A DNA stretch of 8,170 bases, taken from an uncultured Methanobrevibacter sp. Lineage in GTDB: Archaea; Methanobacteriota; Methanobacteria; Methanobacteriales; Methanobacteriaceae. Below, piece after piece: positions 5,358 to 8,170 of the stretch (position 1 is its first letter; each line of letters begins with the position of its first letter). The notes under the pieces were generated by a model. The model did no database searches, had not been told where the DNA came from, and saw only the letters and a program-made list of their open reading frames with translations. Where the stretch lies: contig CAJOMK010000068.1 of the NCBI GenBank assembly GCA_905235495.1, positions 1 through 8,170 of the forward strand, in the 5' to 3' direction. Both the position numbers and the translations under genes were made by a program.

Positions 5358-8170
5358 TTGAAGAATACAAAAAAGATAGGTGTATTGATTTCACTCCTTC
5401 TTATTTCTTTAATCGCTTTAAGTGCAGTCAGTGCAGCTGATGATGTAGCTGTGGATGATGCTGATGTGGCGGCTGTTGATGAAGTTGTTGAAGTGAATGA
5501 TGCACCGGCAACTAATGAAATTGATACTGGATCTGAAGATATAGTCTCAGATTCCGATAGTGGGGATTTACAGGACCAATCCGATGCTGCGGATGAAGTA
5601 GTTGCTGATGCTGTAAGTCCTAAAAATACTGTTAAAGTTGATGCCTTAGGAGCTGAACCTGACGGTTCCTGGGCTGATTTGTATGCATTAATTAATGGTG
5701 CTAGTGCTGGTAGCACTATCACATTAGATAGGAATTATGTTTATAATACCTCAACTGATGCTCCATATGTGAGAACAGACAGTAGAGGTATTTTTAATCA
5801 TTATGAATATTATGGTTTAATGATTAGCAAGAACCTTATCATTGATGGTGCAGGATTCACCTTGACGGTAGCAATCAAATGAGAGCTTTTGATATTTATA
5901 ATGGCGCTTCTGTAACATTGAAGAACATAAACTTCATTAACTGTAATGCTGATGGTAGTGACCATTCATGTGAACAAAATCGTGGTGGAGCCATTTACTC
6001 CTTAGGAAATGCTGTAACCACTATAGACAACTGTACATTTGTAAATTGTCATACTGCTGACGGTGGTGTATTCTATGTTGGAAGTGGTACTTTAGCAGCT
6101 ACCCATTGTGAGTTCATCAAGAACACTGCTACTCGTGGTGGTGTTTTCTACTTACCTCAAAATCCAACTATGATATCCATTAAAGGGGCTGCGTTCATCA
6201 ACAACACGGCTACCACTGGTAACAACGGATTCTTAGTTACTGGTGTTTCAACCGCTAGAACTGACTTTAATGAAAACTGGTGGGGAGAAAACCACGGTCC
6301 TCAATACACAATGTATATGCAACAAAGCGGTGCATATTTCACTGGTGTGGACTATTATGTTGCTGAAGAGATCTTGACCAGCCCTATTACCATTGAAGTT
6401 AAAATGAGATTAGACAGTAACAACACTCCTACCCTTCTTTGGAACCACGTAAAGCATTCATTGTTACTGATGTTGCATTAATCGATATTGAAGAGGCTTC
6501 TGTTCCTGAAGCATTTACCATTAACTTCACTACCAGTGAAGATGCTTACATCAATGTTACTATTGACAACCAGCTTCTTGTATTGAAAGTATTTGCTGGT
6601 GAAAATAAGAAAAACATCACTTTAGAAGTGGAAACTGCAGATGTTACATTACCTAATCAACCTGTAGTAATCATTAAGTCTGATGTTGACGGTATCTTCA
6701 ACCTTACCTTAGGTGATGAAGTATACGAAGTAAATGTTGTAGATGGTGTAGGTGTATTTGACTTTGCTAAAGAAGGTGTGACCTTAGATGTAGGTAAATA
6801 CACTATCATTGCATCCCGTGTAGATGACCCTGTTTACAAAACCATTTTCAGAACTGCTGAATTTGAAGTCAAAAAATACTTAAACGAATTGACCATTGAA
6901 GCTGATAAAGAATCTTACACATTCGGTGACGATGTAACAATCACTCCTACGACCTACCGATACTATCACTTACTTTGTGGATGGAGCTACCGCTGGAACT
7001 GAATTGGATGTAGGCGAAAACCTCGTTTTATCAGGCTTAGCTGCTGGTGGACACACTGTTGTAGCTAAATACGGTGGAGATGGAAAATATGGCCCATCTG
7101 AATCTGCACTTCTTACTTTCACTATCGCAAAAGCTGCTTTAGACATTAACGTTGCAGATGTAACCGTAAACTATCCTAACAAAGGTATTGTAGAAGTAAA
7201 AGCAAATGTAGATGGAAAATACAACATCACAGTAAACGACAAAGATTATGAAGTAACTGTTGTTGATGGTGTAGGCACATTTGATGTAACCGAAGAATTG
7301 GCTGTAGGCGAATATGACATCGAATGGGACATTGCAGAAAGTGAAAACTACACTGCAGCAAGTGGCAGTGCACTATACAAAGTAGATAAAACCGCTCTGA
7401 TTTCGCTATTGATGGTGACAAGACCATTGACTTTGGTGAAGCTAACACAATCACTCCTTCAATCAATGAAGATGCAGAAGGAACTATCACTTACACCCTC
7501 AATGGTGCAGATGTCGATACCTATGGAGTATCCGAAGATTTAGAACTTAATGACCTTGATGCTGGACATTACACTGTTGTTGCTAGCTACTCCGGTGACA
7601 GCAATTATGCTTCCGCTGAAGATAGCTTCGAATTTGATGTATTGCCAATTGATGTAATTGTAACTGTAGAAACTGCAGATGTCGCTTATCCTAACACTGG
7701 ATTCATTAACTTAACTGCATCTGCTCCTGGAACTTACACTGTAACCATAAACGGAAAAACATACACTGCAGAAATTACTGAAGAAAGTCAAACAGTAACT
7801 GTTCCTGTAAATGATGTATTTGCTGTAGGCAAATATCCTGTTACAGTAACCGCTCCAACTCATGACAACTATAAAGAAGTTGAAGATGCTGCAATTTACA
7901 CTGTAACCAAAGCACAAGCTGTCATGACCATTACTTATGATGCTTATGAGTTCACCGTAACCCTTGATGGTGTGGATGAAAAATTATCCGAATCCTATCA
8001 TATCTTAATTGACTCTGAAGAGTATGGTGTAAGTGCCACTGAAGATGGTGTTGATACATTCGATATCCCATACCCTGGTGCTGGTAAACACAGTGCATTT
8101 GTAATCTTTGATGGTAATGACAATTACTTAGGAGCTTACGCTCAAACCAGTTTCGATCTTCCTAAATTAG
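5358..8170 (+). pseudogene. Adhesin-like surface protein, four single-base frameshifts, runs off right edge
   Basis: The gene encodes an exported cell-surface protein of the methanogen adhesin-like family. Starting at TTG, residues 1-27 form a signal peptide (K-K then a hydrophobic stretch, cut near A-V-S-A-A). An acidic D/E/A/V-rich linker follows to about residue 85. Next comes a parallel beta-helix region (about 5820-6270, I-D-G-A-G, N-C-x-F-x-N, R-G-G-x-x-Y repeats) closing with N-W-W-G-E-N-H-G-P (6275-6301), then Ig-like modules of about 85 residues. The reading frame must change four times: near 5862-5863 (one base lost; restores T-I-D-G-S-N), at the T-run 6438-6440 (one T lost), near 6955 (one base gained; removal restores T-P-T-T-T-D-T-I-T-Y-F), and at 7397 (one base lost; restores T-A-P-D-F). 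From 7399 the frame is open to the window end. The C-terminal anchor is not seen. As it stands only about 174 residues would be made. Otherwise the sequence shows no decay, so sequencing error in a multicopy family is a serious alternative. The likely role is binding to surfaces, host or partner cells. Confidence 0.8.
6622..8170 (+). repeat. Alternating Ig-like modules within the adhesin
   Basis: Once the frames are joined, the protein shows modules of 85-88 residues alternating between two types. Type B is at 6622-6876, 7139-7393 and 7648-7911 (E/N-x-A-D-V-x-x-x-P-N start, D-G-x-Y-N-I/L-T, Y-x-V-x-V-V-D-G-V-G-x-F-D, V-G-x-Y/K-Y). Type A is at 6877-7138 and 7394-7647 (F-G-x-x-x-x-I-T-P, I-T-Y-x-x-x-G-A, G-G/A-G-H-Y/T-V-V-A-x-Y-x-G-D). 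A more divergent unit follows at 7912-8170. They resemble bacterial Ig-like/MBG stalk domains, which space a binding head away from the cell wall. Confidence 0.6.

Noticed and set aside
5339..5722. Minus-strand frame of 127 codons over the adhesin N-terminus
   Set aside because: It is a low-complexity S/A/T-rich antisense of the acidic D/A/V linker. The signal peptide and ribosome site support the plus strand.
7227..7917. Minus-strand frames of 87 and 68 codons in the adhesin repeats
   Set aside because: They are antisense to the Ig-like modules, have odd composition, and show no ribosome site or family features.

Overview
The window looks like chromosomal DNA of a gut-type methanogenic archaeon of the Methanobacteriales, most probably Methanobrevibacter. 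The reasons are low GC content, archaeal TATA-like boxes and T-tract terminators, GGAGG/AGGTG ribosome sites with frequent TTG starts, two Mur-ligase-fold genes of the kind found in pseudomurein-walled methanogens, and a large adhesin-like surface protein with the N-W-W-G-x-N-x-G-P motif and beta-helix plus Ig-like repeats typical of that genus. The family and organism calls come from recognising sequence patterns; no search was run.

Layout: 1-51 is an uninterrupted run of 51 T. 102-955 (minus) is a frameshifted PD-(D/E)XK / Rpn-like nuclease gene with a good minus-strand promoter near 1016-1026. 956-1462 is an AT-rich divergent intergenic region. 1463-2959 (+) is a 498-residue Mur-ligase-fold protein with an intact P-loop but degenerate C-terminal motifs. 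A hairpin and T-tract follow. 3081-4730 (+) is a 549-residue canonical Mur ligase with an inserted four-cysteine ribbon like that of bacterial MurT. It ends in a long T-rich terminator at 4751-4804. 4805-5357 is a non-coding stretch holding several inverted repeats, two strong TATA candidates, an imperfect tandem repeat with G-runs, and an 11-bp hairpin followed by a T-tract. 5358-8170 (+) is a secreted adhesin-like protein that runs off the right edge and is broken by four single-base indels.

How they fit together: the two Mur ligases probably act in the cytoplasm on pseudomurein peptide precursors, each with its own start signals and a possible partial terminator between them. The adhesin would be exported and displayed on the wall. 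The nuclease-like gene is accessory.

The most notable points are these. (1) All five frameshifts fall in genes of types that are multicopy in these archaea, and none in the 3.1 kb of Mur-ligase coding sequence. That suggests either real decay of accessory genes or failed polishing of repeated sequence. (2) The first Mur ligase has lost the usual third-domain signature. (3) The adhesin has a long, structured, repeat-bearing 5' leader. I found no convincing new defence, mobile or RNA system.
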